28,273 nt of DNA from CAZPWF01 sp964590725 (lineage in GTDB: Bacteria > Patescibacteriota > Saccharimonadia > Saccharimonadales > JACQNP01): contig CAZPWF010000010.1 in the NCBI GenBank assembly GCA_964590725.1, positions 1 through 28,273 of the forward strand, in the 5' to 3' direction. The stretch's first letter is position 1. Every line of letters starts with the position of its first letter. The notes under the pieces were generated by a model, which was given only the letters and a program-made list of their open reading frames with translations, had not been told where the DNA came from and made no database searches. Position numbers and translations under genes: made by a program. Positions 14,073-22,417 of this stretch are shown here, in pieces.

Positions 14073-16883
14073 ATGAGTGATGCAATTGTCGTTAAAGGAG
14101 CCCGAGAACACAACTTAAAAAACGTTGATGTTACTATCCCGCGTGAAAAATTAGTGGTGATTACGGGTCTATCGGGTTCTGGTAAGTCTTCGCTTGCTTT
14201 TGACACTATATATGCCGAGGGACAGCGTCGTTATGTTGAGTCACTCAGTAGTTATGCCCGTCAGTTTTTGGGGTTAATGGAAAAACCTGATGTTGATCAA
14301 ATTGATGGTTTGAGCCCTGCAATTAGTATTGATCAAAAATCAACCAGTCGTAATCCTAGATCAACAGTAGCTACGGTAACAGAAATTTATGATTATTTAC
14401 GGCTACTCTTTGCGAGGGTAGGTATTCCTCATTGTTCGGTGTGCGGCAACCCAGTTGAGAGACAAACCCCAGCAGCTGTTGTGGATCAAGTCGTAGGTCA
14501 TTCAAGTGGCGCAAAGCTAATGATACTTGCGCCAGTGGTTGATGATAAAAAAGGTGCATTTGAACACGTCCCTGAACAATACCAGAGATTGGGTTTCGCG
14601 CGGGCGAGAGTGGACGGCGTAGTTTACGCACTCGATGAGTTCCCAGATTTAGATAAAAACTATAAACACTCTATTGAAATAGTTGTTGATCGTATTGTAA
14701 ATAACGAAGAAAGCAAGAGCCGATTAGTCCAATCCGTAGAACAAGCATTTACAATTGCTGACGGCAAGCTAAGTGTTCTTAATGCAGATTCTCAGGAGCT
14801 TCATAACTACAGCCTCCATTATGCTTGTATCGATCATCCTGAAGTTATGATCCCAGATCTTGAACCGAGGACATTTAGTTTTAATAGTCCGCATGGCGCT
14901 TGCCCAACTTGTACTGGTCTCGGATCTCGATTAGAAGTTGACCCAGAGCTTGTAATTCCAAATGGCAAGCTAACAATAGCGGAAGGTGCGATTCGCCCTT
15001 TTAATCGGATTAATGCAGACGCATGGTATACCAAAAAAATGCAAGCAGTTGCCGATAAGTTTGGCTTTTCGCTACAAGAGCCTACGGGTGAGCTAAAGAA
15101 AAGCGATCTAGATAAGATTTTATTTGGAACAGGTGATGAAACATATAATGTGTCACTTGGCTCTGGGCGTCAGTTCCAGACTACTTATGAAGGAGTAATC
15201 CCCAACCTAGAACGTAGGCATAAGGAGACTGATAGTGACTTCATGCGTCGTGATATAGAGCGGTTTATGCGCGAAAAACCGTGTCATGTTTGTGTTGGTC
15301 GACGTCTTCGCCCTGAAGTTCTAGCGGTGACATTTCACGACAAGTCTATTATGGATATCTGTGAACTTTCAATTGATGACGCTATCTTGTTTTTTACTTC
15401 TGTTAAATTAACAGAAAAAGAACAAACTATTGCTCAACAAATATTTAAAGAAGTTATGGCTAGACTTGGGTTTATGCACGATGTTGGTCTTAATTATCTT
15501 AGTCTAGCCAGAAGCGCAGTAACCCTTTCTGGTGGAGAGGCGCAGAGAATTCGCCTTGCTACCCAAATTGGCTCGGGTTTACAGGGTGTTCTATATGTTC
15601 TTGACGAACCAAGTATTGGATTACACCAAAGAGATAATGGTCGCCTGATCAACACCTTAAAACACCTTAGAGACATTGGAAATACCGTTATAGTCGTTGA
15701 GCACGATGAAGAAACTATCAGAACAGCAGACTATTTACTCGATATCGGGCCGGGCGCAGGTGTTAATGGTGGAAATGTTATCGCAGAAGGTACGCCTTTG
15801 GAGGTTGAACAAAACCCAAATAGCGTGACTGGACAGTATTTGCTTGGGAAAAAATCAATCCTAACACCTAAGAATCGTCGTAAAGGCAACCAAAAATCAT
15901 TAACTATTATCGGCGCTAAAGAAAATAATCTACGTAATGTAACTGTAGAATTTCCTTTGGGCAAATTTGTTGTAGTCAGTGGCGTATCGGGTTCTGGAAA
16001 ATCATCATTAGTTAACGATATTCTTGCCAAGGAATTATCTGCTCGTTTGATGCGTGCTAATGAGGTTCCCGGACGTCATGATGAGGTGACCGGTATTGAA
16101 CATTTAGACAAAGTTATTAATATTGATCAATCACCTATAGGGCGCACACCTAGATCAAATCCCGCCACCTACACAGGCCTATTCACGCCTATAAGAGAGT
16201 TATTTGCTGGCGTTCCAGAGGCAAAGCTAAGAGGCTACGGCCCGGGTAGGTTTAGTTTCAATGTTAAGGGTGGTCGTTGCGAAAACTGTTCAGGTGATGG
16301 AATTATTAAAATAGAAATGCACTTTTTGCCGGATGTGTATGTCCCATGCGAGGAATGTCAGGGCAAACGCTATAATCGTGAAGCATTAGAAATTCATTAT
16401 AAAGGCAAAACTATTAGTGATATTTTGCACATGACATGTGATGATGCCTTAGAGTTTTTTGAGAATATTCCGTCCATATCTCGCAAATTACAAACATTAG
16501 TAGAAGTAGGTCTTGGCTACATACAGCTTGGTCAGTCGGCGACAACTCTTTCAGGCGGAGAAGCCCAGCGGGTAAAACTTGCGACCGAACTCTCCAGACG
16601 ACCGACTGGCAGAACCCTCTATATTCTTGATGAACCTACGACAGGCCTTCACATGGAAGATGTCAATAAATTGCTTGTAGTTCTTCATGCCCTTGTTGAC
16701 TCGGGAAATAGTATGATCGTAATTGAACACAACCTTGATGTTGTCAAGAACGCCGACTGGGTCATTGACATGGGTCCAGAAGGAGGTGACGGTGGGGGTA
16801 TGGTGGTGGCCGAAGGCACCCCTGAAGCAGTCGCAAAAAACAAAAAGTCTTACACTGGTCAATATCTAAGTAAAATGCTGTAG
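14073..16883 (+). CDS. uvrA: Excinuclease ABC subunit A
   Basis: DNA damage recognition ATPase of nucleotide excision repair, 936 aa (normal length). It has two ABC modules: Walker A 'GLSGSGKSS' at about 32 and 'GVSGSGKSS' at about 637, signatures 'LSGGEAQRIRLAT' at about 485 and 'LSGGEAQRVKLAT' at about 826, and Walker B 'YVLDEPSIGL' and 'YILDEPTTGL'. Zinc-binding pairs are seen: 'CSVCG' with 'CPTCTG' in module I, and 'CENCSGDG' with 'CEECQG' in module II. I chose ATG 14073 ('MSDAIVVKGAREHNL'), since the TTG at 14061 overlaps the -10. uvrC lies about 7 kb away; uvrB is not in the window. Confidence 0.98.
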   Translation: MSDAIVVKGAREHNLKNVDVTIPREKLVVITGLSGSGKSSLAFDTIYAEGQRRYVESLSSYARQFLGLMEKPDVDQIDGLSPAISIDQKSTSRNPRSTVATVTEIYDYLRLLFARVGIPHCSVCGNPVERQTPAAVVDQVVGHSSGAKLMILAPVVDDKKGAFEHVPEQYQRLGFARARVDGVVYALDEFPDLDKNYKHSIEIVVDRIVNNEESKSRLVQSVEQAFTIADGKLSVLNADSQELHNYSLHYACIDHPEVMIPDLEPRTFSFNSPHGACPTCTGLGSRLEVDPELVIPNGKLTIAEGAIRPFNRINADAWYTKKMQAVADKFGFSLQEPTGELKKSDLDKILFGTGDETYNVSLGSGRQFQTTYEGVIPNLERRHKETDSDFMRRDIERFMREKPCHVCVGRRLRPEVLAVTFHDKSIMDICELSIDDAILFFTSVKLTEKEQTIAQQIFKEVMARLGFMHDVGLNYLSLARSAVTLSGGEAQRIRLATQIGSGLQGVLYVLDEPSIGLHQRDNGRLINTLKHLRDIGNTVIVVEHDEETIRTADYLLDIGPGAGVNGGNVIAEGTPLEVEQNPNSVTGQYLLGKKSILTPKNRRKGNQKSLTIIGAKENNLRNVTVEFPLGKFVVVSGVSGSGKSSLVNDILAKELSARLMRANEVPGRHDEVTGIEHLDKVINIDQSPIGRTPRSNPATYTGLFTPIRELFAGVPEAKLRGYGPGRFSFNVKGGRCENCSGDGIIKIEMHFLPDVYVPCEECQGKRYNREALEIHYKGKTISDILHMTCDDALEFFENIPSISRKLQTLVEVGLGYIQLGQSATTLSGGEAQRVKLATELSRRPTGRTLYILDEPTTGLHMEDVNKLLVVLHALVDSGNSMIVIEHNLDVVKNADWVIDMGPEGGDGGGMVVAEGTPEAVAKNKKSYTGQYLSKML

Positions 16884-16892
16884 AGAATAACA

Positions 16893-17189
16893 GTGTCTAC
16901 TCGACCATTTACACAGCAAGAACTAGCAGAGATTTGTCCCGAGTTTACCAAGCAAATCATGCTAGACGGGCAATTTTTGTTAATTGTTGAAAGTATGTTG
17001 AATGCTGCACCAAAAGAAGTCGATAGTTATATAGTCGCAGCCCGGTCAATTTTAGAACTTATGACGGAAGTGCCGGTCGACGATGCAATACTCTCAAAGG
17101 AAATAGATTATGCGGTTAGATTTCTAGATGAGCCAAGGTACGATAGTGCCCGTTACCTGTCGATTGCAACAGAATCGTCTGCTGCTTAG
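16893..17189 (+). CDS. Unknown 98-aa protein after uvrA
   Basis: GTG start 16893, 9 nt after the uvrA stop, so probably co-transcribed. The sequence is acidic, soluble and mostly helical: 'TQQELAEICPEF', 'QFLLIVESMLNAAPKEVDSYIVAARSI' and 'SKEIDYAVRFLDEPRY' look like three amphipathic helices. Two Cys-poor ends, no metal motif, no membrane segment. Not recognised. The stop overlaps the stop of the convergent DedA gene (TTAG shared), so the transcripts must run into each other. A role with UvrA is possible from position only. Confidence 0.68.
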   Translation: MSTRPFTQQELAEICPEFTKQIMLDGQFLLIVESMLNAAPKEVDSYIVAARSILELMTEVPVDDAILSKEIDYAVRFLDEPRYDSARYLSIATESSAA

Positions 17190-17836
17190 ATTTTTTTATT
17201 TAGAGTAAATAATCGTAAAGTCTTTTTAATCCGGGCCCACATAGCCTTGCGAACTCTTTCTTCGCGCAGCAAATGTAAAAACGAAAACCCGAGACTGGCG
17301 ATAATAACGCCAACTAATACGTAATTAATATATTTATCTAGATGTGGCACCTTGCTGCCAAACCAGTATCCCAATAGGGTGATTCCGGCGCCCCAGAGAA
17401 CTGCACCGACGACATTATATGACATGAATTTTTTTCTAGGCATCTTGCCTACGCCAGCAACCAGAGGTGCAAAAGTTCGAACAATTGGCACAAAACGAGC
17501 TATTATTATTGTCTTTCCGCCATGTTTTTCATAGAATGCTTCAGCACGTTCAAGGTGTTCTTTTTGGAAAAGGATGCCATCTTCTTTTTTGAATATCTTA
17601 TGACCAGTGCGCCGCCCAATACTATAGCCAACATTGTCTCCAAGTACTGCTGCTATCACTACCGACAGAATAAGAACGTATATAGATATTTGCCCTTGAG
17701 AGGCAATTATGCCTGCGCCAAGTAGCAAGGTGTCTCCCGGTAAAAAGAACCCAATCAAAAGCCCTGATTCTGCAAAAATAATTAAAGATACAAGCAGTAT
17801 CCCGCCACTTTGAACCAAATTATTAACATCAAACAT
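17186..17836 (-). CDS. DedA/VTT-family membrane protein
   Basis: 216-aa DedA-superfamily integral membrane protein; family members include undecaprenyl-phosphate and phospholipid transporters (flippases). Family blocks: 'LLIGFFLPGDTLLLGAGIIA' near 26-45, 'GDNVGYSIGRRTGHKIF' near 64-80, the amphipathic 'HGGKTIIIARFVPIVRTFAP' near 109-128, 'VAGVGKMPRKKFMSYN' and a later 'GAVLWGAGITLLGYWFG'. About four to five hydrophobic segments are present and the tail is basic ('RIKKTLRLFTLNKKI'). Length is typical. The start is the ATG at 17836; a TATTCT box lies 9 nt upstream on the minus strand. It is divergent from rplY. Recycling of undecaprenyl phosphate would fit the wall-related genes here, but that is inference. 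Confidence 0.93.
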   Translation of the reverse strand: MFDVNNLVQSGGILLVSLIIFAESGLLIGFFLPGDTLLLGAGIIASQGQISIYVLILSVVIAAVLGDNVGYSIGRRTGHKIFKKEDGILFQKEHLERAEAFYEKHGGKTIIIARFVPIVRTFAPLVAGVGKMPRKKFMSYNVVGAVLWGAGITLLGYWFGSKVPHLDKYINYVLVGVIIASLGFSFLHLLREERVRKAMWARIKKTLRLFTLNKKI

Positions 17837-17884
17837 GTAAGTTAAAGAATATCCTGTTTATCGCAAAGAATCCAGCCGATAATC

Positions 17885-17893
17885 TGTTATAAT
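17885..17893 (+). promoter_or_regulatory. Extended -10 (TGTTATAAT) of rplY
   Basis: A TG-n motif directly precedes a perfect TATAAT (17888-17893). The predicted start near 17900 gives a leader of about 36 nt. No -35 consensus is visible. Confidence 0.6.
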
Positions 17894-17924
17894 AGATTAC
17901 ATACTATTGACCAATGACCTAAAT

Positions 17925-17933
17925 AAGGAGGGG
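17925..17933 (+). promoter_or_regulatory. Strong Shine-Dalgarno (AAGGAGGGG) of rplY
   Basis: Near-perfect anti-16S complement ending 2 nt (core AAGGAG 5 nt) before ATG 17936. It is the strongest ribosome-binding site in the window and contrasts with the many leaderless starts. Confidence 0.8.
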
Positions 17934-17935
17934 CT

Positions 17936-18577
17936 ATGTCGCGAGATGACATTACGGTGGAACTACAATCAAGAGAAGTAATAAGAAAAGGCTTAAATGG
18001 ATTGCGCCGAACAGGTAATGTACCAGCAGTGATTCATGATCACGGCAATCCTTCTATTATGGTAATGGGAAATGACATTGCTCTTGCTAAGGTGTATAAG
18101 CAAGCAGGCAAGCACCATGCCGTCGCATTAAAATTAGACGGTAAAGAGCACCTAGCGATTATTAAACAAGTAGATTTTGAGCCAAAAAAACACACAATAC
18201 AGCACATTGTTTTTCAGGCCATCAAACAAAACGAAAAGATTCAGACAGAAGTACCTGTTGTTCTTGAAGGCGAGATCCCGGCCGAAAAAGCTGGTTTTAT
18301 GGTTCTTACCAATGTGACGACAGTAGAGGTTGAAGCATTTCCGAAAGACTTGCCGGATCAAATTGTACTGGACGCATCAAAGCTTGTTGAAATTGGCGAT
18401 AAACTTCATGTATCTGACCTAACAGTTCCATCAGGAGTTACGATTTTGACAGAGGCTGAAACAACTATAGCTCTTGTAGAAGAAACCAAAGCTCAAATGA
18501 GCGAAGAATCAGCTGAAGAAGCAGCCGATGCAAGTACTGACACCGTAGAGGTGTCATCTGAAGAAACCAAAGAATAG
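17936..18577 (+). CDS. rplY: 50S ribosomal protein L25/Ctc
   Basis: Ribosomal protein L25 of the long CTC (general stress) type that binds 5S rRNA, 213 aa. The N-terminal L25 domain (about 1-92) has 'ITVELQSREVIRKGLNGLRR', 'GNVPAVIHDHG' and 'IIKQVDFEPKKHTIQHIVF'. The C-terminal beta domain (about 95-185) has 'VPVVLEGEIPAEK', 'VEVEAFPKDLPDQIVLDAS' and 'IGDKLHVSDLTVPSGV'. The last 25 residues are an acidic Glu/Ser-rich tail, common in long forms. The start is fixed by the Shine-Dalgarno. It is monocistronic by layout: divergent from dedA and convergent with the ABC exporter. Confidence 0.95.
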   Translation: MSRDDITVELQSREVIRKGLNGLRRTGNVPAVIHDHGNPSIMVMGNDIALAKVYKQAGKHHAVALKLDGKEHLAIIKQVDFEPKKHTIQHIVFQAIKQNEKIQTEVPVVLEGEIPAEKAGFMVLTNVTTVEVEAFPKDLPDQIVLDASKLVEIGDKLHVSDLTVPSGVTILTEAETTIALVEETKAQMSEESAEEAADASTDTVEVSSEETKE

Positions 18578-18603
18578 TACAGCTTCTGTTTAGTTTCTTG
18601 GTT
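18565..18603. terminator. Imperfect inverted repeat across two convergent stops
   Basis: AACCAA (18565-18570) pairs with TTGGTT (18598-18603), with GAA/TTT continuing inside after one mismatch. It covers the rplY stop and the last bases of the ABC gene. Short T-rich sequence on both sides suggests a weak bidirectional terminator. Confidence 0.3.
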
Positions 18604-20377
18604 AAACTTCTATGAATCCACCGGACTGGTGTGTCCATAGTTCTGAGTAGGTCCCGCCAGCGCGAATAAGTTCTTTGTGCGTGCCTTGTTCTATGATCTT
18701 ACCTTCATCCATAACAATGATTCTATCCATTTTCTGAATAGTGCTTAATCGATGTGCGATAACGATTGCCGTTCGCCCTTCCATAAGTTTCCATAATGCT
18801 TCTTGTATCAATACTTCACTTTCACTATCAAGGGCGCTGGTTGCTTCATCCAGTAGCAGGATTGGCGCATTTTTTAGCATAGCTCGAGCGATCGCTACGC
18901 GTTGTCGCTGACCACCGCTTAATTTAACTCCTCGTTCACCAACAAGAGTTTTAAATCCGTCGGGCAATGACTCTATAAACTCATGTGCGTTGGCCATTCT
19001 TGAAACAATGGCCATTTCTTCATCAGAAGCTTCAGGGTTGCCATATTTTATATTTTCAGCGATTGTGCGATGAAACATTAACGGTTCTTGTGGAACGTAA
19101 GCTATAGATTTACGCAACGATCTTTGGGTTACATCTGAAATATTTTGACCGTCGATTAATATATGCCCATCACTTATATCTATAAGACGAAGAAGTATTT
19201 TAGTTAGAGTCGTCTTGCCGCTACCTGATTTACCCACAAGTCCAATTTTTTCTCCTGGTTTAACATGTAGGTTTAAGTTTTCAAATAGAAGTTTATTTGA
19301 CTGATCGGGGTAGAAGAAATTGACTTCTTCGAGGCGTATATCGCCACGACTAGCTTTGATTGCATGCGCGTTGGGCTTATCTAATATGTCCGGTATAAGT
19401 CCTAGAATTTCTGTCATATCAGTGGCATCACCAAATGAGCGATTTAGGTTGCGCATTACCCTTCGAGACTCCCATAATCGTCTAGTAAGCTGCATAGTGT
19501 AATTTACGGCAAGATAAAGTACTCCAGCTGGTCTATGCAGGATTGTTATAGCCAGGATACCGGACACGAATGATAACAGCGCTATGGTATTAGTCATGGT
19601 TTGGCTTATTGTATCTGTTACGACCGCTTGTTTTAAAAGTTCATAATAAGTTCTGACCGTATGGTCCGTCTGTTTTTTGAATAGTTGTTTCTCGTGTTGC
19701 TCTCCCGCGTAAGTAGATACTGCAGATGCGTTGGTTATCATGTCTGCTAGTTTTGCCGTTCTTAGACTTTCGCTAGCAGCTAGGGCTCGATCATATTTGA
19801 GATTCTTCTGAGTTCGCTTAAATGTATAGGCAAAGAATATGACACTTACTGATGCAAAAATAATTGCGTATAAAGTTGCCGTAAAGCCTAAGATAATTAT
19901 TGACGTAATAAATGCAACGACTCCTGTCACAATGCTCCAGGTGAATTCGTCCATAGTTCGTTCGTATGCACCAAGAAACTTATTTGTTTGTGATACCAAT
20001 GATCCTCCAAAACGGTTGGCATGGAATGTTGCACCCATTTTTTGAAGATGATCAAAAATATGCACTGCCATATCTCTCACTCCAGGAATTTCATAACGCC
20101 AAACAAACCAAACTTGCGCTCTCCAAATTATTGTTCCTAAAACCATGCAGATTAAATAAGCGATAATATATGGATAAAAACTCTGAAATGATAAATCAGA
20201 TTGAGTTAATTGGAGCTTATTAAATGCGCCTGCAATTATAATTGGAGGAATGATATCTTGTATAAACACGCCGGTGCCTGCGCCAATTGTGCCAAGCCAA
20301 AAATATAGCTTACGTGGTTTTGTAAACTGCCAAAATAGAGACAGAGTCTGCTTGTTTATTGATTTCGGTTGTTTCAT
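18602..20377 (-). CDS. ABC transporter, fused membrane and ATPase domains (exporter type)
   Basis: 591-aa half-transporter of the MsbA/BmrA exporter class; it should act as a dimer in the membrane. The membrane domain (about 20-325) has six hydrophobic segments. The ATPase domain is complete: Walker A 'GLVGKSGSGKTT' near 379, Q-loop 'YVPQEPLMF', signature 'LSGGQRQRVAIARAML' near 482, Walker B 'ILLLDEATSALDS', D-loop and H-loop 'IVIAHRLSTI'. All catalytic residues are present. Substrate cannot be told; lipid, peptide or drug export are possible. The ATG at 20377 is preceded by an AGGAG located in the loop of a 7-bp hairpin. It stands alone on this strand, convergent with rplY and divergent from the tail-anchored protein. 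Confidence 0.95.
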   Translation of the reverse strand: MKQPKSINKQTLSLFWQFTKPRKLYFWLGTIGAGTGVFIQDIIPPIIIAGAFNKLQLTQSDLSFQSFYPYIIAYLICMVLGTIIWRAQVWFVWRYEIPGVRDMAVHIFDHLQKMGATFHANRFGGSLVSQTNKFLGAYERTMDEFTWSIVTGVVAFITSIIILGFTATLYAIIFASVSVIFFAYTFKRTQKNLKYDRALAASESLRTAKLADMITNASAVSTYAGEQHEKQLFKKQTDHTVRTYYELLKQAVVTDTISQTMTNTIALLSFVSGILAITILHRPAGVLYLAVNYTMQLTRRLWESRRVMRNLNRSFGDATDMTEILGLIPDILDKPNAHAIKASRGDIRLEEVNFFYPDQSNKLLFENLNLHVKPGEKIGLVGKSGSGKTTLTKILLRLIDISDGHILIDGQNISDVTQRSLRKSIAYVPQEPLMFHRTIAENIKYGNPEASDEEMAIVSRMANAHEFIESLPDGFKTLVGERGVKLSGGQRQRVAIARAMLKNAPILLLDEATSALDSESEVLIQEALWKLMEGRTAIVIAHRLSTIQKMDRIIVMDEGKIIEQGTHKELIRAGGTYSELWTHQSGGFIEV

Positions 20378-20381
20378 GGCA

Positions 20382-20400
20382 CACGAACCTCCTGTTCGTG
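20382..20400 (-). promoter_or_regulatory. Hairpin presenting the Shine-Dalgarno of the ABC gene
   Basis: On the minus strand CACGAAC-AGGAG-GTTCGTG is a perfect 7-bp stem with the 5-nt loop AGGAG, 4 nt from the base of the stem to the ATG (11 nt from AGGAG). The loop sequence in context (ACAGGAGGT) looks like a CsrA-type GGA-in-loop site, but no csrA is in the window. Upstream, 20401-20640 holds another weak hairpin (GTGGC 20447-20451 with GCCAC 20458-20462) and the start region of the divergent gene; nothing else was seen. Confidence 0.55.
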
Positions 20401-20623
20401 CAGTTGTGTAAAATATTGAATTGGATGTGTAAGAGTTTTGTCAGGTGTGGCTAGCACGCCACGTAGGCGACTATAGTACACGAAGATTTATTGATTCTCA
20501 TTTTTTAATCGCCTTTCCTTTAGTTTGTAAATAATTCAACAATTTTACCAAATAAAAAGTTAAAGAGCAAGCAAAAATAAATCGTAGAAAATAAAACTGT
20601 TTCTAATACAGCTCTTGCTCGTC

Positions 20624-20629
20624 TAGAAT
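20624..20629 (+). promoter_or_regulatory. -10 box (TAGAAT) of the tail-anchored protein gene
   Basis: TAGAAT lies 11 nt before ATG 20641, the same spacing as at uvrA; TTCTAA at 20601-20606 is a weak -35 with a 17-nt spacer. Predicted leader about 5 nt. Confidence 0.45.
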
Positions 20630-20640
20630 AAGAGTTATAT

Positions 20641-22392
20641 ATGGAACAGGACAGTGACAATAACCAGTCCGATAAAGACAAGATGATGAAGTCATCATTC
20701 GAGTCATTTTCTGAAAAGAAAGAAAAAGCAGACAAAAAAGAAAAGAAAACTGCTAGTAAGAGTAAGAAGATCCCTCTTTTTATGCCAACAGAAAAAGGGG
20801 ATACAAAGACAGAACGCGCTCCAGTATCCAAGGCTGTAGAATCCGAAAAAGACAAAGAATCAAAAGAAACCAAAACATCGGAAGCTCCACTTGATGTATT
20901 GGCCGCTGAAGAAAAAGCTGATGTTGCTAAGTCTTATGTCGAGGCAGTACTGCCTGATGCCCGACTTGAACTCGATGCGTCTGCTCCTGAGTCACAACAG
21001 GAGGCTGAGAATGCAGCCAGCGTAGCATTTTTGCAAAACCTAAACGAGGCTTTGAGGGTAGATAATGACGTAAATGATGAAATGCTAAGTGAAGCCGCAA
21101 GTGATGCATTATCTGAACTTGGAATAGATGAACGGCATGTAGATGCCGAAGATTTATTAGTTGAAAATAATCAAGACCTAGAACAAGAACAAGCGGTTGA
21201 CGATACTGAAATCGATGACATCGAAAACCCAGAACTTACGACAGAGGATGAAGATGCGCCAAACACACCTAGGGCAACACCTAGTCAGTTAACACCACCT
21301 CCAGCATCGCCACCTAATAATCCGCCCGCTGGCGCCAGCTCTGTGCCTACATCGGGAGGCAACGGGACTCCATATACTGGCGTATATAACAATGTAGCAG
21401 CTCCTAATCCGTTTGGGCCACAAAATATAAATATTGCACCTACAATAGTCACTTCTCCTGATTTATTACAATCAAATACAATAGAGAGAAGAAATCGGGC
21501 AGGTGGATTATTGTTAGCTGGAATTGTGGGTTATATGATCGGACGTAGGCGCGGTCGGATACGCACAGAAAAAAAACTGATACCAATTCAGGAGAGTTTA
21601 GAAAAAGAAGTAAAACAACTACATCAAACAATTGCTGATAAAGAATTACAGGTAAGAAGAATAGCTGCTCGTCAGTTTGAATCCCGGCCTGAGCGATCAG
21701 CGGCCCAAACAGAAAAGATCCAACAACTAAAGGAAAAAGGGCGAACAGAACAAGATTCTCAAAAGTCTGATAAAACAAAAAACACTCATGAAAGTTCTGT
21801 AGATGAAAGCAATTATACTAAACCAGAAAACATGGTTAACCCAAGGTCTACAGAAAAGGACTTGTCAAAACGATCAGAAAAACTCGATAGTAACGAGAAG
21901 AAAATATCGCCCAAAGCTGTTGCACAACTAAACTTTCCTATGTTACTTAGCGTTGCTGAAACTGTACCAGTAGAACAGAGCAATTTGAGGATTTTGTATG
22001 AACGAGGGCTTATTACTCAGAGTGAGTTGCGCGAGGCGGTAAAGGCGCATTTAGACGGAGAGAAGTTCGAGTTTTCAATTGATGACCATATGGTAGGTGA
22101 AGAAATCGAATATGAAATACAGCAAAACAAATTAAAGGACCACAAAGACGATCAAAAAGAAAATATAAACAGTAAGACAGAAGATAATCTTGAGTTAATA
22201 AAATTGTCCGGAGATAGTGAACTCTCTTCGATCAGTCATGGAAATGCCTACGAATCAATGTCGCCTGATGTTAGATCGTTGTTTGAAAATCCCTATGACG
22301 AGAAAAAACATAATTCAGGCACAAAAATTGCAGTTACCGCCGCAATAGTTTTTGCAGTTACGTGCATAATCGCAATAGTGATATTTACCTAA
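20641..22392 (+). CDS. Large acidic, tail-anchored protein of unknown function
   Basis: 583 aa, not recognised. Residues 1-85 are very charged (Lys/Glu/Ser/Thr-rich), 90-200 acidic and partly helical, and 205-245 Pro/Thr/Ala-rich and disordered. At about 285-300 lies a glycine-rich hydrophobic segment ('GGLLLAGIVGYMIGRRRGR'), which is a possible membrane contact or glycine zipper, followed by a coiled coil (about 306-345). After another charged linker comes a small folded-looking region near 420-480 ('LLSVAETVPVEQSNLRILY', 'GLITQSELREAVKAHLDGE'). The last 22 residues are one hydrophobic helix ('IAVTAAIVFAVTCIIAIVIF') ending at the stop, i.e. a tail anchor. Composition-biased DNA (A-rich) fits the disordered parts. 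It may be a lineage-specific envelope or scaffold protein. Confidence 0.82.
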   Translation: MEQDSDNNQSDKDKMMKSSFESFSEKKEKADKKEKKTASKSKKIPLFMPTEKGDTKTERAPVSKAVESEKDKESKETKTSEAPLDVLAAEEKADVAKSYVEAVLPDARLELDASAPESQQEAENAASVAFLQNLNEALRVDNDVNDEMLSEAASDALSELGIDERHVDAEDLLVENNQDLEQEQAVDDTEIDDIENPELTTEDEDAPNTPRATPSQLTPPPASPPNNPPAGASSVPTSGGNGTPYTGVYNNVAAPNPFGPQNINIAPTIVTSPDLLQSNTIERRNRAGGLLLAGIVGYMIGRRRGRIRTEKKLIPIQESLEKEVKQLHQTIADKELQVRRIAARQFESRPERSAAQTEKIQQLKEKGRTEQDSQKSDKTKNTHESSVDESNYTKPENMVNPRSTEKDLSKRSEKLDSNEKKISPKAVAQLNFPMLLSVAETVPVEQSNLRILYERGLITQSELREAVKAHLDGEKFEFSIDDHMVGEEIEYEIQQNKLKDHKDDQKENINSKTEDNLELIKLSGDSELSSISHGNAYESMSPDVRSLFENPYDEKKHNSGTKIAVTAAIVFAVTCIIAIVIFT

Positions 22393-22411
22393 TACAATAC
22401 TAGTGTAGAAT
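22384..22411 (+). promoter_or_regulatory. Promoter of trhO, leaderless
   Basis: TTTACC (22384-22389), 16 nt, TAGAAT (22406-22411). The -10 ends 6 nt before GTG 22418, so transcription should start on the G of the start codon. Confidence 0.5.
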
Positions 22412-22417
22412 AGGGCT

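Noticed and set aside
20520..20873. Minus-strand 117-residue open frame
   Set aside because: Its coding part is the complement of the Lys/Glu/Ser-rich start of the plus-strand gene at 20641; the Phe/Ser/Leu-rich low-complexity product is typical of such shadows, and the plus gene has a promoter and a sensible start.
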